From contig CAYNGJ010000032.1 in assembly GCA_964396895.1 (NCBI GenBank), forward strand, positions 1 to 27,272: a stretch of 27,272 nucleotides of DNA, written 5' to 3'. The notes beneath the pieces were generated by a model. The model was not told the origin of the DNA. It made no database searches and saw only the letters and a program-made list of their open reading frames with translations. This DNA is from UBA2334 sp964396895 (lineage in GTDB: Bacteria > Pseudomonadota > Gammaproteobacteria > Burkholderiales > Burkholderiaceae_C). The position numbers and the translations under genes were made by a program. Positions 15,577 to 23,864 of this stretch are shown here, one piece after another (position 1 is the first letter of the stretch; every line of letters starts with the position of its first letter).

Positions 15577-16344
15577 CTACCGGCCGCCCGTCACGTCGAG
15601 CAGGGCGCCGGTCGTGTAGCTGGCCGCCGACCCCAGCAGCCAGACAATGGCCTGTGCAATCTCGTCGGGTTGGCCAGGGCGTTGCATGGGAATGGTGTTG
15701 GCCAGCCGCAGCGCCCGGTCGGGTTGGCCACCGCTGGCGTGGATGTCGGTGTCAATGATGCCGGGGCGCACCGCGTTGACCCGTATGCCCTCGGCCGCCA
15801 CCTCGCGCGCCAGACCCACGGTGAAGGTGTCGATGGCGCCCTTGCAGGCGGCATAGTCCACGTACTGACCACCTGCACCCAGCACCGCCGCCACGCTGGA
15901 CACGTTGACAATGGCGCCGCCGTCTCCCCCAAGCCGCGTGCTCATGCGACGCACGGCTTCACGCGCGCAGAGCTGACTGCCCAGCACATTGGTGGCCCAC
16001 TGGCGGTGCAGGCGAGCCGCTGTCATGTCGGCCAGGCGGCAGGCCACATCCACCACGCCGGCGTTGTTCACCAGCCCACTCAGCGTGCCCAGCTTGGCGT
16101 CCACCTGCTCGAACATGCGCAGCACGTCGGCTTCCAGTGCCACATCGGCCCGAACGGTCATGGCCCGGCCGCCATCGGCGCGGATGCGGCGCACCACCTC
16201 ATCGGCGGCCAGGGAGTTGGCACGGTAATTCACCGCCACGGACCAACCTTGGCTGGCCGCCAGCAGGGCGGTGGCGGCGCCAATGCCGCGTGAGGCGCCG
16301 GTGACCAGCAGCACGCCAGTGGGCGTGAGGGTGGGGGTGGGCAT
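15577..16344 (-). CDS. SDR family oxidoreductase (glucose-1-dehydrogenase-like)
   Basis: 255 residues, a classical short-chain dehydrogenase. The cofactor motif is TGASRGIG (15-22), NNAG is at 93-96, the catalytic Ser is near 150 (NVSS) and the YxxxK pair is Tyr164/Lys168. The C-terminus WLLGSAASYTTGALLDVTGGR is typical. AVNYRAN after the second strand suggests NADP preference (Arg after Tyr), which is an inference. The closest type I remember is YgfF or glucose-1-dehydrogenase-like enzymes; the substrate is unknown. It is transcribed alone, convergent with glcF and divergent from an exported amidohydrolase, so the context gives little functional information. Confidence 0.9.
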   Translation of the reverse strand: MPTPTLTPTGVLLVTGASRGIGAATALLAASQGWSVAVNYRANSLAADEVVRRIRADGGRAMTVRADVALEADVLRMFEQVDAKLGTLSGLVNNAGVVDVACRLADMTAARLHRQWATNVLGSQLCAREAVRRMSTRLGGDGGAIVNVSSVAAVLGAGGQYVDYAACKGAIDTFTVGLAREVAAEGIRVNAVRPGIIDTDIHASGGQPDRALRLANTIPMQRPGQPDEIAQAIVWLLGSAASYTTGALLDVTGGR

Positions 16345-16437
16345 GGGGTTGTCCCTTCGTCAGCGCAAGAAATGTGGGGACCGCATCATCGCGCTTTTCC
16401 CCCACCGTTTTTCCTTCAACCGATTGGAGGCGACCCC

Positions 16438-17400
16438 ATGCCACATGCGCCCACCAGCCTGGCCGCCACCGGCGGCTCCGTCCGTTTTGCTTGGCTGGGC
16501 CGCGCGCCCTTGCGTGGCTGGGCTTGGGCCGCCGTGGCGTGGGCGATGGGTGTGGGTGCGGTGCAGGCGGCGGACTACTCCGGTCCGCTGTTTGATGCCC
16601 ACCTGCACTACAACACCGAGGCTTGGGGCGGCGTGCCAGGGGCGGGTGGCCCTCACCCGTTGCCCGACGTGCTGGGGCGCATGCAGCGCAGCGGCGTCAA
16701 GGCCATTGTGGCCAACTCCCGGCCCAACGAAGGCACCCGTGCACTGGCCAATGCCACAGAGGCGACGGCCCGCGCCGGCGTGACCGTGGTGCCGCTGGTT
16801 CGCCTCTACCGCGACCGCAACGATTACCACCAGTGGTTTGGTGACGAGAGCATTTACCGCATGGTGCTGGACGAGTTGGCGCGCGGCACACCGGCCGGGC
16901 CCTACCGTGGCCTGGGCGAGTTCCATCTGTACGAGAGCCGCCACGCCAAAGGGCCTGTGGCCCAGAAGCTGATGGCGCTGGCCGAGGAACGGCAACTGGT
17001 GGTGCTGGCCCATGTGGACGATGCCGCCATCGATCTGTTGATGGCCGCCACCCCTTCCAAAGGACAGCGCCTGAAGCTGATCTGGGCGCACACCGGCATC
17101 GGTGGCACGCCGGTCGCGCGCGTGGCCGAGCTACTGGCCGCGTACCCCGGGCTGATGGGCGAGTTGTCATACCGCCCCGGCCTGGTCTGCGAGGGTGGGT
17201 TGTTGTGCCCGGAATGGCGCGCATTGATGCAGCGGTTCCCAGACCGCTTTTTGGTGGGCTCTGACACCTGGACCAATTCGCGCTGGCCCCAGTACGAAGA
17301 CCTCATGCGGGCTTACCGGACATGGCTGGGGGACTTGCCCGCACCCGTGGCTCAGCAAATCGGTTGGGGCAATGGGGCCCGCCTCTTTGGCTTGCCTTGA
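16438..17400 (+). CDS. Exported amidohydrolase-2 family metal-dependent hydrolase
   Basis: 320 residues from the ATG at 16438, which has GGAGG seven bases upstream; the open frame begins earlier without support. A signal peptide is likely (hydrophobic AWAAVAWAMGVGAVQA, cleavage near Ala44), so the enzyme should be periplasmic. The mature part begins GPLFDAHLHYN with the metal-binding HxH (His55, His57). Later ligands fit VVLAHVDD, LIWAHTGIGG and LVGSDTW. This is the TIM-barrel amidohydrolase_2 pattern (decarboxylases and lactone or ester hydrolases). The substrate is unknown. It ends three bases before the convergent corA-like gene. Confidence 0.82.
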   Translation: MPHAPTSLAATGGSVRFAWLGRAPLRGWAWAAVAWAMGVGAVQAADYSGPLFDAHLHYNTEAWGGVPGAGGPHPLPDVLGRMQRSGVKAIVANSRPNEGTRALANATEATARAGVTVVPLVRLYRDRNDYHQWFGDESIYRMVLDELARGTPAGPYRGLGEFHLYESRHAKGPVAQKLMALAEERQLVVLAHVDDAAIDLLMAATPSKGQRLKLIWAHTGIGGTPVARVAELLAAYPGLMGELSYRPGLVCEGGLLCPEWRALMQRFPDRFLVGSDTWTNSRWPQYEDLMRAYRTWLGDLPAPVAQQIGWGNGARLFGLP

Positions 17401-17403
17401 CCT

Positions 17404-18510
17404 TCAGCTTTTGTTGCGCGCGAGGTAGCGCTTGCGCCAGAACACCACCCCCAGTGCACCCGCCACCAGCACCATCGCACCAATGGTCCACCACAGCCCG
17501 CGGGTGTGGTGGATGAGGGGCAGGAACTCGAAGTTCATGCCGAAAAAACCGGTGATGAAGTTCAGTGGCAGAAAGATGGCGGTGAGCGCGGTCAGCGCTT
17601 TCATGATTTCATTGGTGCGGTGGCTCTGGGCGCTGAAGTGCATTTGCACTGCCGTTTCTGTGTTTCTGGCCAGGCGTTGCACCAAGTGCACCACGCGGTC
17701 GATGTGCTCGATCACGTCGCGCCCGCGTGCGCGCAGTATTTCGTGATCGTTTTGAATGCCTGGCGATTGACTGGCATCACTGTTCTGCTCTAAATCTTGA
17801 AGCCATTTTTGGAGGGCTGTGCGCTGGCTGTCGCACAGATCTTCCAGCGCATGCAAGTGGTTGCGCGCCGCCAGCAAGGCGCGCCAGTTCACAAAGCGTG
17901 TGCCGGGGTCGAGCAGCTCGGTCTCCCAGTGATCCAGCTGCTCGGTCAGCGGTTTGCGCAACTCCAGAAACCGATCTACCAGGCTGTTGGCCAGACGCAG
18001 CATGAGGTCGGCGGGGGAGCTGGGCAGCTTGCCGGGGTTCATGGCCAGCAGGCGCTGGTGCAGGTCCGTGCGGGTGGGGCAGGGTTCGGGGTGTACGGTG
18101 AAGAGCAGGTGCTCAAACACCACCATGCCCACGGCTTGGGTGTGCAGGCGCGCCAGTATCGGCGGCCCTTGGCGTTTGCGGGCACGGCCGGCGGCGGTTG
18201 CGCCGGGGGTGGGGGTGACCACATGTGTGGCGTCGTCTGTGGCGGGCGGCACCAGTTCGCGCAGGATGACCAGGTCGTAATACCGGGTGTCGTCGTGGTT
18301 GGGCGGGTGCTGGGCGTTGAGCAGGTCGCGCAGGTGCAGCTCCAGCAGGGGGGCGCCGGTCCACTGCTGCAGCCGGGCGAGCCAGGTCTGCGGGTCGCTG
18401 GCCAGTTCGGCCTGGGTCAGTGCGCACCACACAAAGCCGCCATGGGGCAGTTCGGCGGGTGGGCTGGCCAGTGCCTGCGGCCCGACGACGGTGAGGTGCA
18501 GCAGTTCCAC
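17404..18510 (-). CDS. CorA family divalent-cation transporter
   Basis: 368 residues. A long N-terminal cytoplasmic domain with helical segments leads to two C-terminal membrane helices. The first ends in the signature GMN (324-326, FFGMNFEFLP), which defines CorA/ZntB/Mrs2 channels; the second is LWWTIGAMVLVAGALGVVFW, followed by a basic tail WRKRYLARNK. Transport of Mg, Co or Zn is expected and the ion cannot be settled from sequence. The start is taken as GTG at 18510, seven bases after the hemB stop codon, so it is probably co-transcribed with hemB. A variable linker around EQNSDASQSPG interrupts the cytoplasmic helices. Confidence 0.92.
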   Translation of the reverse strand: MELLHLTVVGPQALASPPAELPHGGFVWCALTQAELASDPQTWLARLQQWTGAPLLELHLRDLLNAQHPPNHDDTRYYDLVILRELVPPATDDATHVVTPTPGATAAGRARKRQGPPILARLHTQAVGMVVFEHLLFTVHPEPCPTRTDLHQRLLAMNPGKLPSSPADLMLRLANSLVDRFLELRKPLTEQLDHWETELLDPGTRFVNWRALLAARNHLHALEDLCDSQRTALQKWLQDLEQNSDASQSPGIQNDHEILRARGRDVIEHIDRVVHLVQRLARNTETAVQMHFSAQSHRTNEIMKALTALTAIFLPLNFITGFFGMNFEFLPLIHHTRGLWWTIGAMVLVAGALGVVFWRKRYLARNKS

Positions 18511-18517
18511 GGCGGTG

Positions 18518-19528
<1,011 letters not shown>

Positions 19529-19600
19529 GGTGATCAGAGGGTGAATCAACGGCGAAAAGACGGTGAAATCGGTGGCCATTTTTCGCTGAAATCGGACCGG

Positions 19601-19624
19601 GTTTTGTCATCAAAAAGACAAAAC
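19601..19624. repeat. Perfect 8-bp inverted repeat upstream of hemB
   Basis: GTTTTGTC (19601-19608) and GACAAAAC (19617-19624) are exact complements around eight bases. The repeat lies about 75-95 bp upstream of the hemB ATG, in the gap shared with the candidate small RNA. It could be an operator or an mRNA hairpin; there is no T-run after it, so it is not a terminator. Confidence 0.5.
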
Positions 19625-19636
19625 ATTGTGCCGTGC

Positions 19637-19666
19637 TTGCGGCCCCTGGCGTACCAGGGGTAGAAT
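19637..19666 (+). promoter_or_regulatory. Candidate promoter with palindromic spacer
   Basis: TTGCGG (19637-19642) and TAGAAT (19661-19666, five of six matches to the -10 consensus) are 18 bases apart. The spacer itself is a perfect inverted repeat, CCCCTGG-CGTA-CCAGGGG (19643-19660). Transcription would begin near 19673 and read the structured RNA that follows. A palindrome in the spacer is the arrangement used by MerR-family regulators, so control by such a protein is possible but unproven. Confidence 0.5.
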
Positions 19667-19672
19667 AGGCCC

Positions 19673-19777
19673 GGGCGATCGCAAGATTGCCTCCCGCTTT
19701 TCCTCCCTGAGCGGGTGCCTTGGAGTGTGACAGCTTAAAAGGCATTTCAGCCCGGCCCTTTGGTCGGGCTTTTTTTT
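19673..19777 (+). ncRNA. Candidate small RNA or attenuated leader upstream of hemJ
   Basis: A promoter-like pair precedes this ~105-nt stretch, which can fold into four successive hairpins. The first is GGCGATC-GCAA-GATTGCC (19674-19691), with a GNRA tetraloop. The second is CCCGCT/AGCGGG (19693-19715), with an 11-base loop TTTCCTCCCTG whose CCTCC could pair with Shine-Dalgarno sequences. The third is TGCCTT/AAGGCA (19716-19744). The last is a strong terminator with eight Ts. No open frame of note is inside. It does not match 6S RNA, 4.5S RNA or tmRNA as I know them. It may be a trans-acting sRNA, or the leader of the HemJ-like gene 65 bp downstream. Confidence 0.5.
19749..19777 (+). terminator. 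Intrinsic terminator
   Basis: AGCCCGGCC (19749-19757) pairs with GGTCGGGCT (19762-19770), with one G-U pair and a CTTT loop, and runs into eight consecutive Ts (19770-19777). It points along the plus strand. The nearest plus-strand gene upstream is the amidohydrolase over 2 kb away, so it must end a transcript started locally. Confidence 0.88.
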
Positions 19778-19842
19778 GTCGCTGCTTTTTTGAAAGCCAG
19801 ACAAGGCCTGCAGACGGCGACGGCGGGTCTACACTTGCCACC

Positions 19843-20271
19843 ATGTTGTGGGTCAAAGCTTTTCACATTGTGTTCGTCGCCAGCTGGTTTGCGGGCCTGT
19901 TCTACTTGCCGCGCATTTTTGTCAACCTCGCCCTGGTCGAGCCGGGCAGCGTGGCGGAGCGTGAGCGTTTGCTGCTCATGGCCCGCAAGCTGATGCGCTT
20001 CACCCACCTGCTGATGGTGCCTGCGGTGGCACTGGGCGTGTGGTTGTGGGCGGGTTACGGCATTGGCTGGGGGCCGGACAATGGCTGGATGCACGCCAAA
20101 CTGGCAGCAGTGCTGCTGGTGTTGGGCTACCACCACGTTTGCAGTGTCCTGCTCAAACGGTTCGAGGCGGGGCTCAACGCACGTGGCCATGTGTGGTACC
20201 GCTGGTTCAATGAGGCGCCGGTGCTGCTGCTGATCGCGGTGGTCTGCCTCGTGGTCGTCAAGCCCTTCTGA
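19843..20271 (+). CDS. hemJ: HemJ/CopD-like membrane protein (putative protoporphyrinogen IX oxidase)
   Basis: 142 residues with four transmembrane segments. The N-terminus MLWVKAFHIVFVASWFAGLFYLPRIFV and the segment WMHAKLAAVLLVLGYHHVC (82-100) are the hallmarks of the HemJ (UPF0093) family, often auto-annotated as 'CopD family'. HemJ oxidises protoporphyrinogen IX to protoporphyrin IX in bacteria lacking HemG or HemY; His8 and the His84/Lys86 pair are the likely functional residues. The divergent hemB gene supports the heme assignment. The ATG at 19843 follows a TACACT box by seven bases, so a short or leaderless mRNA is possible. Alternatively it is read from the terminated upstream leader. 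VanZ-like follows seven bases after the stop. Confidence 0.82.
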   Translation: MLWVKAFHIVFVASWFAGLFYLPRIFVNLALVEPGSVAERERLLLMARKLMRFTHLLMVPAVALGVWLWAGYGIGWGPDNGWMHAKLAAVLLVLGYHHVCSVLLKRFEAGLNARGHVWYRWFNEAPVLLLIAVVCLVVVKPF

Positions 20272-20278
20272 GGCTGGC

Positions 20279-21400
20279 ATGGGCCAGCGCACGCTTGCCC
20301 GACCATTGGCGCTGCTGCTGGCCGCGCTGATCGCCTACGCCAGCCTGTACCCGTTCGAGGGTTGGCGTCTCCAGGGTGGGGATGCACTGTCCTTTCTCTG
20401 GGCACCATTTCCCCGTTTTTGGACCGCATTTGACGTGTGGGCCAACCTGCTGGGCTATGTGCCGCTGGGCTTTCTAACGGTGCTCGTGGCCATCCGCAGT
20501 GGTGGCAGCCGTTGGGTGGTGGTGCTGGCGTTTTTTTTGCCGGGTCTGCTGTCCTTGGCCATGGAAACCGCACAGGTGTTTTTGCCGGGCCGCGTGGCGT
20601 CGAATGTCGACTGGTTGCTCAACACGGCTGGCGGCCTGTTGGGTTCGAGTGTGGCCCTGCTGTTGTCGCGCACCCGCTGGCTGGACCCGTGGCAACGCTG
20701 GCGCTCAGATTGGTTTGAGGCGGACGCCCATGGGGCCCTGTTGTTGCTGGCGCTGTGGCCGGTGGCCCTGCTGTATCCCACATCGCTGCCGTTTGGATTG
20801 GGCCAGGTGTGGGGGGCGGTGGAGTCGGCGGTGGCGCAAGCCCTGGTGGACACCGCCCTGGCCCAGTGGGTGCCTGTGCGCCTGCCGTACGCACAGCCGT
20901 TGAGCCCGGCCGCGCAGGCCTTCTGCGTGGCCCTGGGCCTGTTGGCGCCGTGTCTGTTGAGCTTCAGTGTGCTGCGCGGGGTGGCGCGCCGCCTGCCAAC
21001 GCTGTTGGGGTTGTGGGGGCTGGCTGTGGGGGGCATGGGGTTGTCGTCGGCGCTGACCTACAACCCCGCCCATGCCTGGATCTGGCTGACCCCGCCCGTA
21101 CTGGCGGGCATGGGCATGGGTTTGGTGGCCGGGCTGCTGGGCATGGCGCTGTCGCGGCGGGCCTGTGTGGTGTGGTTGGTGTGGGTGGTGCTGGCGGGGT
21201 TGGCCTTGCTCAACAATGCGCCGGTCACGCCCTACTTGGCGGAGTCACTGAACGTGTGGGCCCAGGGGCGGTTCATCCGCTTTCACGGCCTGACGCAATG
21301 GTTGGGGTGGTTATGGCCCTACGCCGTCATGTTGCACGCCGCCGTGCAAATCAGTTGGCGGCGCAGCGCCCATGCGCTTGACACCCAGGTGCCCCGGTGA
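20279..21400 (+). CDS. VanZ-like family membrane protein
   Basis: 373 residues, strongly hydrophobic, with about 10 predicted membrane segments. The N-terminal third is VanZ-like: YASLYPFEGWR, FDVWANLLGYVPLGFLTVL, LPGLLSLAMETAQVFLPGRVASNVDWLLNTAGGLLG. The E-x2-Q/P-R-x3-D-x2-N-x2-G pattern is the family signature. The remainder is a further membrane domain without motifs I recognise. VanZ itself gives low-level teicoplanin resistance, but most homologues are of unknown function. The ATG at 20279 is seven bases after the hemJ stop and is preceded by GAGG, so the two are likely co-transcribed. Confidence 0.85.
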   Translation: MGQRTLARPLALLLAALIAYASLYPFEGWRLQGGDALSFLWAPFPRFWTAFDVWANLLGYVPLGFLTVLVAIRSGGSRWVVVLAFFLPGLLSLAMETAQVFLPGRVASNVDWLLNTAGGLLGSSVALLLSRTRWLDPWQRWRSDWFEADAHGALLLLALWPVALLYPTSLPFGLGQVWGAVESAVAQALVDTALAQWVPVRLPYAQPLSPAAQAFCVALGLLAPCLLSFSVLRGVARRLPTLLGLWGLAVGGMGLSSALTYNPAHAWIWLTPPVLAGMGMGLVAGLLGMALSRRACVVWLVWVVLAGLALLNNAPVTPYLAESLNVWAQGRFIRFHGLTQWLGWLWPYAVMLHAAVQISWRRSAHALDTQVPR

Positions 21401-21430
21401 GTGGTGGGGCGCGCTTCTAAAATGGCGCGC

Positions 21431-21775
21431 ATGACCACGCCCACCACACCCTCTTATTACGAGCGCCACATTTTCTTCTGCACCAACCAACGCGACGGGG
21501 GGCAAGCGTGTTGTGCCACCCACGCCGCTCAGGCAGCGTTTGAACATTGCAAAGCCCAAGCCAAGGCGAACGGTCTGCTGGGGCCGGGCAAGGTTCGCGT
21601 CAACAAGGCCGGTTGCTTGGACCGCTGTGCGGGTGGCCCCATCGCCGTCGTGTACCCGGAGGCGGTCTGGTACACCTACGTGGACTTGCAGGACATCGAT
21701 GACATCGTGACCGAGCACCTCGTCAAAGGCCAGGTGGTCGAACGGTTGTTGACGCCCCCTGATGTGGGGCGTTGA
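21431..21775 (+). CDS. [2Fe-2S] thioredoxin-like ferredoxin
   Basis: 114 residues from the ATG at 21431; an ATG at 21422 would add three residues. Cysteines lie at 17, 27, 28, 40, 62 and 66. The pattern HIFFCTNQRDGGQACC ... VNKAGCLDRCAGGP, with a C-x3-C pair near the end, matches thioredoxin-fold [2Fe-2S] ferredoxins of the Azotobacter FdI/Shethna and NuoE-like type, in which two early and two late Cys bind the cluster. It is a soluble electron-transfer protein with unknown partner. TAAAAT at 21418-21423 just upstream resembles a -10 box, suggesting a very short leader. It follows the VanZ-like gene closely. Confidence 0.9.
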   Translation: MTTPTTPSYYERHIFFCTNQRDGGQACCATHAAQAAFEHCKAQAKANGLLGPGKVRVNKAGCLDRCAGGPIAVVYPEAVWYTYVDLQDIDDIVTEHLVKGQVVERLLTPPDVGR

Positions 21776-21835
21776 TTTTCAAAGAAAATTGGCCTCCAGC
21801 GCTCTATTGATAATCGTTTTTAGCTATTGATTATG
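21776..21835. repeat. Probable Comamonadaceae-type intergenic repeat
   Basis: The stretch AAAATTGGCCTCCAGCGCTC (21785-21804), followed by TAGCTATTGATTAT (21821-21834), resembles a short repeat that I remember as frequent between genes in Comamonadaceae (AAATTGGCCTCTAGCGCTT ... AGCTAT forms). Within this window it occurs once. It also contains a direct repeat CTATTGAT (21804-21811 and 21824-21831). It runs into the start codon of the hydrolase gene. Confidence 0.45.
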
Positions 21836-22456
21836 AATTCGCAAACCCTGCACACCCAAATCGAGGGGTCGGCCGGCGTGATTGAGCTGGCGGTCGACGA
21901 GCCCACCCAGGTGGCGCAGGGCGTGGCCGTGGTGGCGCACCCGCACCCCTTGTTTGGCGGCAGTCTGAGCAACAAGGTGGTGCAAACCCTGGCCAGGGCC
22001 TTTGTGCAGGCCGGTTGGCGCACGGTGCGCTTCAACTTTCGGGGTGTGGGCCGCAGTGAGGGTGAGCACGACCATGGCCGTGGCGAGCTGGACGACCTGC
22101 TGGCCGTGGTGCAGGCCCAGGCCGCGTCTGGTCCGCTGTGCTTGGCCGGATTTTCTTTTGGCGCCTTTGTCACCAGCCACGCCGTGGCCCAGCTGCAGGC
22201 CCAGCGGGACATTGCCAAGGTGGTGCTGGTGGGCACGGCGGCCAGCCGGTTTCAGGTGGCTCCCGTGGCGCCGGAACTCCATGACCGCACGCTGGTCATT
22301 CATGGGGAGGTGGACGATACCGTGTCCCTGGTCTCGGTGATGGACTGGGCCAGGCCGCAGCACCTGCCGGTGACGGTGGTGCCTGGGGTGGCGCACTTTT
22401 TCCACGGACAGCTGCCCTTGCTCAAAGACCTGACGCTGCGCCACCTCCGCACCTGA
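21833..22456 (+). CDS. Alpha/beta hydrolase
   Basis: 207 residues from the ATG at 21833; a TTG at 21827 would add two residues. The fold markers are VVAHPHPLFGGSLSNKVVQTLAR (oxyanion region with HPHP at 36-39), TVRFNFRGVGRSEGEHDHG, the nucleophile elbow AGFSFGAF (Ser108), an acid at Asp161/Asp162 (HGEVDD) and the catalytic His188 in GVAHFFHG. This is the small YqiA/CocE-like 'dienelactone hydrolase-related' group seen in many proteobacteria; the substrate is unknown. It is upstream of the D-Ala-D-Ala carboxypeptidase gene with about 90 bases between. Its upstream region is a repeat-like element. Confidence 0.9.
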   Translation: MNSQTLHTQIEGSAGVIELAVDEPTQVAQGVAVVAHPHPLFGGSLSNKVVQTLARAFVQAGWRTVRFNFRGVGRSEGEHDHGRGELDDLLAVVQAQAASGPLCLAGFSFGAFVTSHAVAQLQAQRDIAKVVLVGTAASRFQVAPVAPELHDRTLVIHGEVDDTVSLVSVMDWARPQHLPVTVVPGVAHFFHGQLPLLKDLTLRHLRT

Positions 22457-22546
22457 GCCTGTGGTGCGCGCTGGCGTGCGCCTTCCCCTGCGGGCCGGTG
22501 GTTGGTTCGCGCTGTTTTGTTGATTGTTTGTTTTGAAAGTTTTGCA

Positions 22547-23743
22547 TTGAAAACCACTGTTACCCACTGGTCTGCCTGGTCCCGTTTGGCCGCCTCTCTG
22601 TCTTTGTCGTCCATTTGCCTCAGCGTCAGCGCCCAGGCCTTGCAGCCGCCCGAAATTGCAGGGCGTGCCTACCTGCTGTACGACGTGACGGCGGCGCAGG
22701 TTCTCGCCGCCAAGGACCCTGACATGGCTGTTGAACCGGCGTCATTGACCAAGCTCATGACGGCCTACTTGGTGTTCGATGCCTTGCGCGCCAAAAAGCT
22801 GAGCCTGGGTCAGGCGTTGCCGGTGAGCGAGCGCGCCTGGAAAATGCCGGGCTCGCGCATGTTCATTGACCCCAAAATGCAGGTGCCTGTGGAAGATTTG
22901 CTCAAGGGCATGATCGTGCAATCCGGCAACGATGCCACCGTGGCCTTGGCCGAGGGGGTGGGTGGAACGGTGGAGCGGTTTGTTGAAATGATGAATCAGC
23001 AGGCCAAGGCCTTGGGCATGAACAACACCCAGTTCAAAAACCCGGAAGGCCTGACCGAGCCCGGCCACACCACCACTGCCCGCGACTTGGCCACCCTGGC
23101 CACGCGGCTGATGAAGGAGTTTCCCGATTTTGTGCCTTACTACGCCATTCAGCGCTACCGGTACCCGGGTACCCCCAAGTCCAACGACACCAACCGCAAC
23201 ACCTTGCTGTTTCGCGACCCCTCGGTGGATGGGCTGAAAACTGGGCACACCAACGCGGCGGGCTATTGCCTCGTGGCTACCGCACGCCGGCAGGTGGCAG
23301 GCTTGGGTGACGGGCAGGCGGGGCAACGTCGTCTGGTCAGCGTGTTGCTGGGTGCCAGCAGTGAAAACATGCGTGCCAATGAGAGCCAGAAGCTCCTCAA
23401 CTGGGGTTATACCGCCTATGAATCCGTCCGTTTGGTGCAAGCTGGCCAGCCCGTGGTCGAGTTGCCCGTCTGGAAGGGCAAGCAGTCCAAGGTCAAATTG
23501 GGTTTGCCCGATGGGGTCGTGGTGTCTGTCCCGGCGGGCAGTGCTGGGCAGCTCAAAACCGATGTGTCTCGCCCCGAGCCGCTGGTTGCGCCCTTCCAGC
23601 AAGGACAACCCCTGGGTGTGCTGAAGGTGTCCCGCCCCGACGGCTCGCTGGTGGCCGAGGTGCCATTGCAGGTGCTGGAAACGGTGGACGAAGCGGGTGT
23701 GCTGGGTCGAGCCTGGGACGCCATCCGTTTGTGGATCAAGTGA
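22547..23743 (+). CDS. dacA: D-alanyl-D-alanine carboxypeptidase (PBP5/6-like)
   Basis: About 398 residues from a TTG at 22547 (MKTTVTHWSAWSRL), chosen because it gives a normal signal peptide ending SVSAQA. No ATG fits, and an earlier TTG at 22502 would add 15 residues. The serine-protease-like PBP motifs are SLTK (66-69), SGN (126-128) and KTGHT (231-235). A PBP5 C-terminal beta domain follows (about 290-385), ending in an amphipathic helix GVLGRAWDAIRLWIK, the usual membrane anchor. The enzyme removes the terminal D-Ala from peptidoglycan pentapeptides in the periplasm. The choice of dacA rather than dacC or dacD as symbol is by similarity only. A hairpin with a T-run lies 60 bp downstream, before rpsL. 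Confidence 0.92.
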   Translation: MKTTVTHWSAWSRLAASLSLSSICLSVSAQALQPPEIAGRAYLLYDVTAAQVLAAKDPDMAVEPASLTKLMTAYLVFDALRAKKLSLGQALPVSERAWKMPGSRMFIDPKMQVPVEDLLKGMIVQSGNDATVALAEGVGGTVERFVEMMNQQAKALGMNNTQFKNPEGLTEPGHTTTARDLATLATRLMKEFPDFVPYYAIQRYRYPGTPKSNDTNRNTLLFRDPSVDGLKTGHTNAAGYCLVATARRQVAGLGDGQAGQRRLVSVLLGASSENMRANESQKLLNWGYTAYESVRLVQAGQPVVELPVWKGKQSKVKLGLPDGVVVSVPAGSAGQLKTDVSRPEPLVAPFQQGQPLGVLKVSRPDGSLVAEVPLQVLETVDEAGVLGRAWDAIRLWIK

Positions 23744-23770
23744 GTGAATGGAGCTGCACCGGCGCAACGC

Positions 23771-23799
23771 TTGCTCACGGCTGCAGCACGTGTTACATT
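23771..23799 (+). promoter_or_regulatory. Candidate promoter of the str operon
   Basis: TTGCTC (23771-23776) and TACATT (23794-23799) are 17 bases apart. The matches to consensus are moderate (three and four of six). It would place the rpsL start site near 23806, at the foot of the hairpin that follows, giving an rpsL leader of about 60 bases. Confidence 0.35.
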
Positions 23800-23804
23800 C
23801 GAGG

Positions 23805-23837
23805 GCTTTTCGGAATTTTCCGAAGGGCTTTCTTTTT
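23805..23837 (+). terminator. Hairpin with T-run before rpsL (terminator or attenuator)
   Basis: A 10-bp stem pairs 23805-23814 (GCTTTTCGGA) with 23819-23828 (TCCGAAGGGC), including two G-U pairs and an ATTT loop. It is followed by a T-rich run (23829-23837). It lies after dacA and 27 bp before rpsL. It can end dacA transcription or, if the promoter at 23771-23799 is used, act in the rpsL leader. Confidence 0.65.
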
Positions 23838-23864
23838 GCTAATTTAAACGTTTAGGGACGTTTC

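Noticed and set aside
19673..19777. 6S RNA, 4.5S RNA or tmRNA as identity of the candidate small RNA
   Set aside because: The length and hairpin order do not fit 6S (about 180 nt with one long stem) or tmRNA, and the conserved 4.5S loop GGAAGCAGCC is absent.
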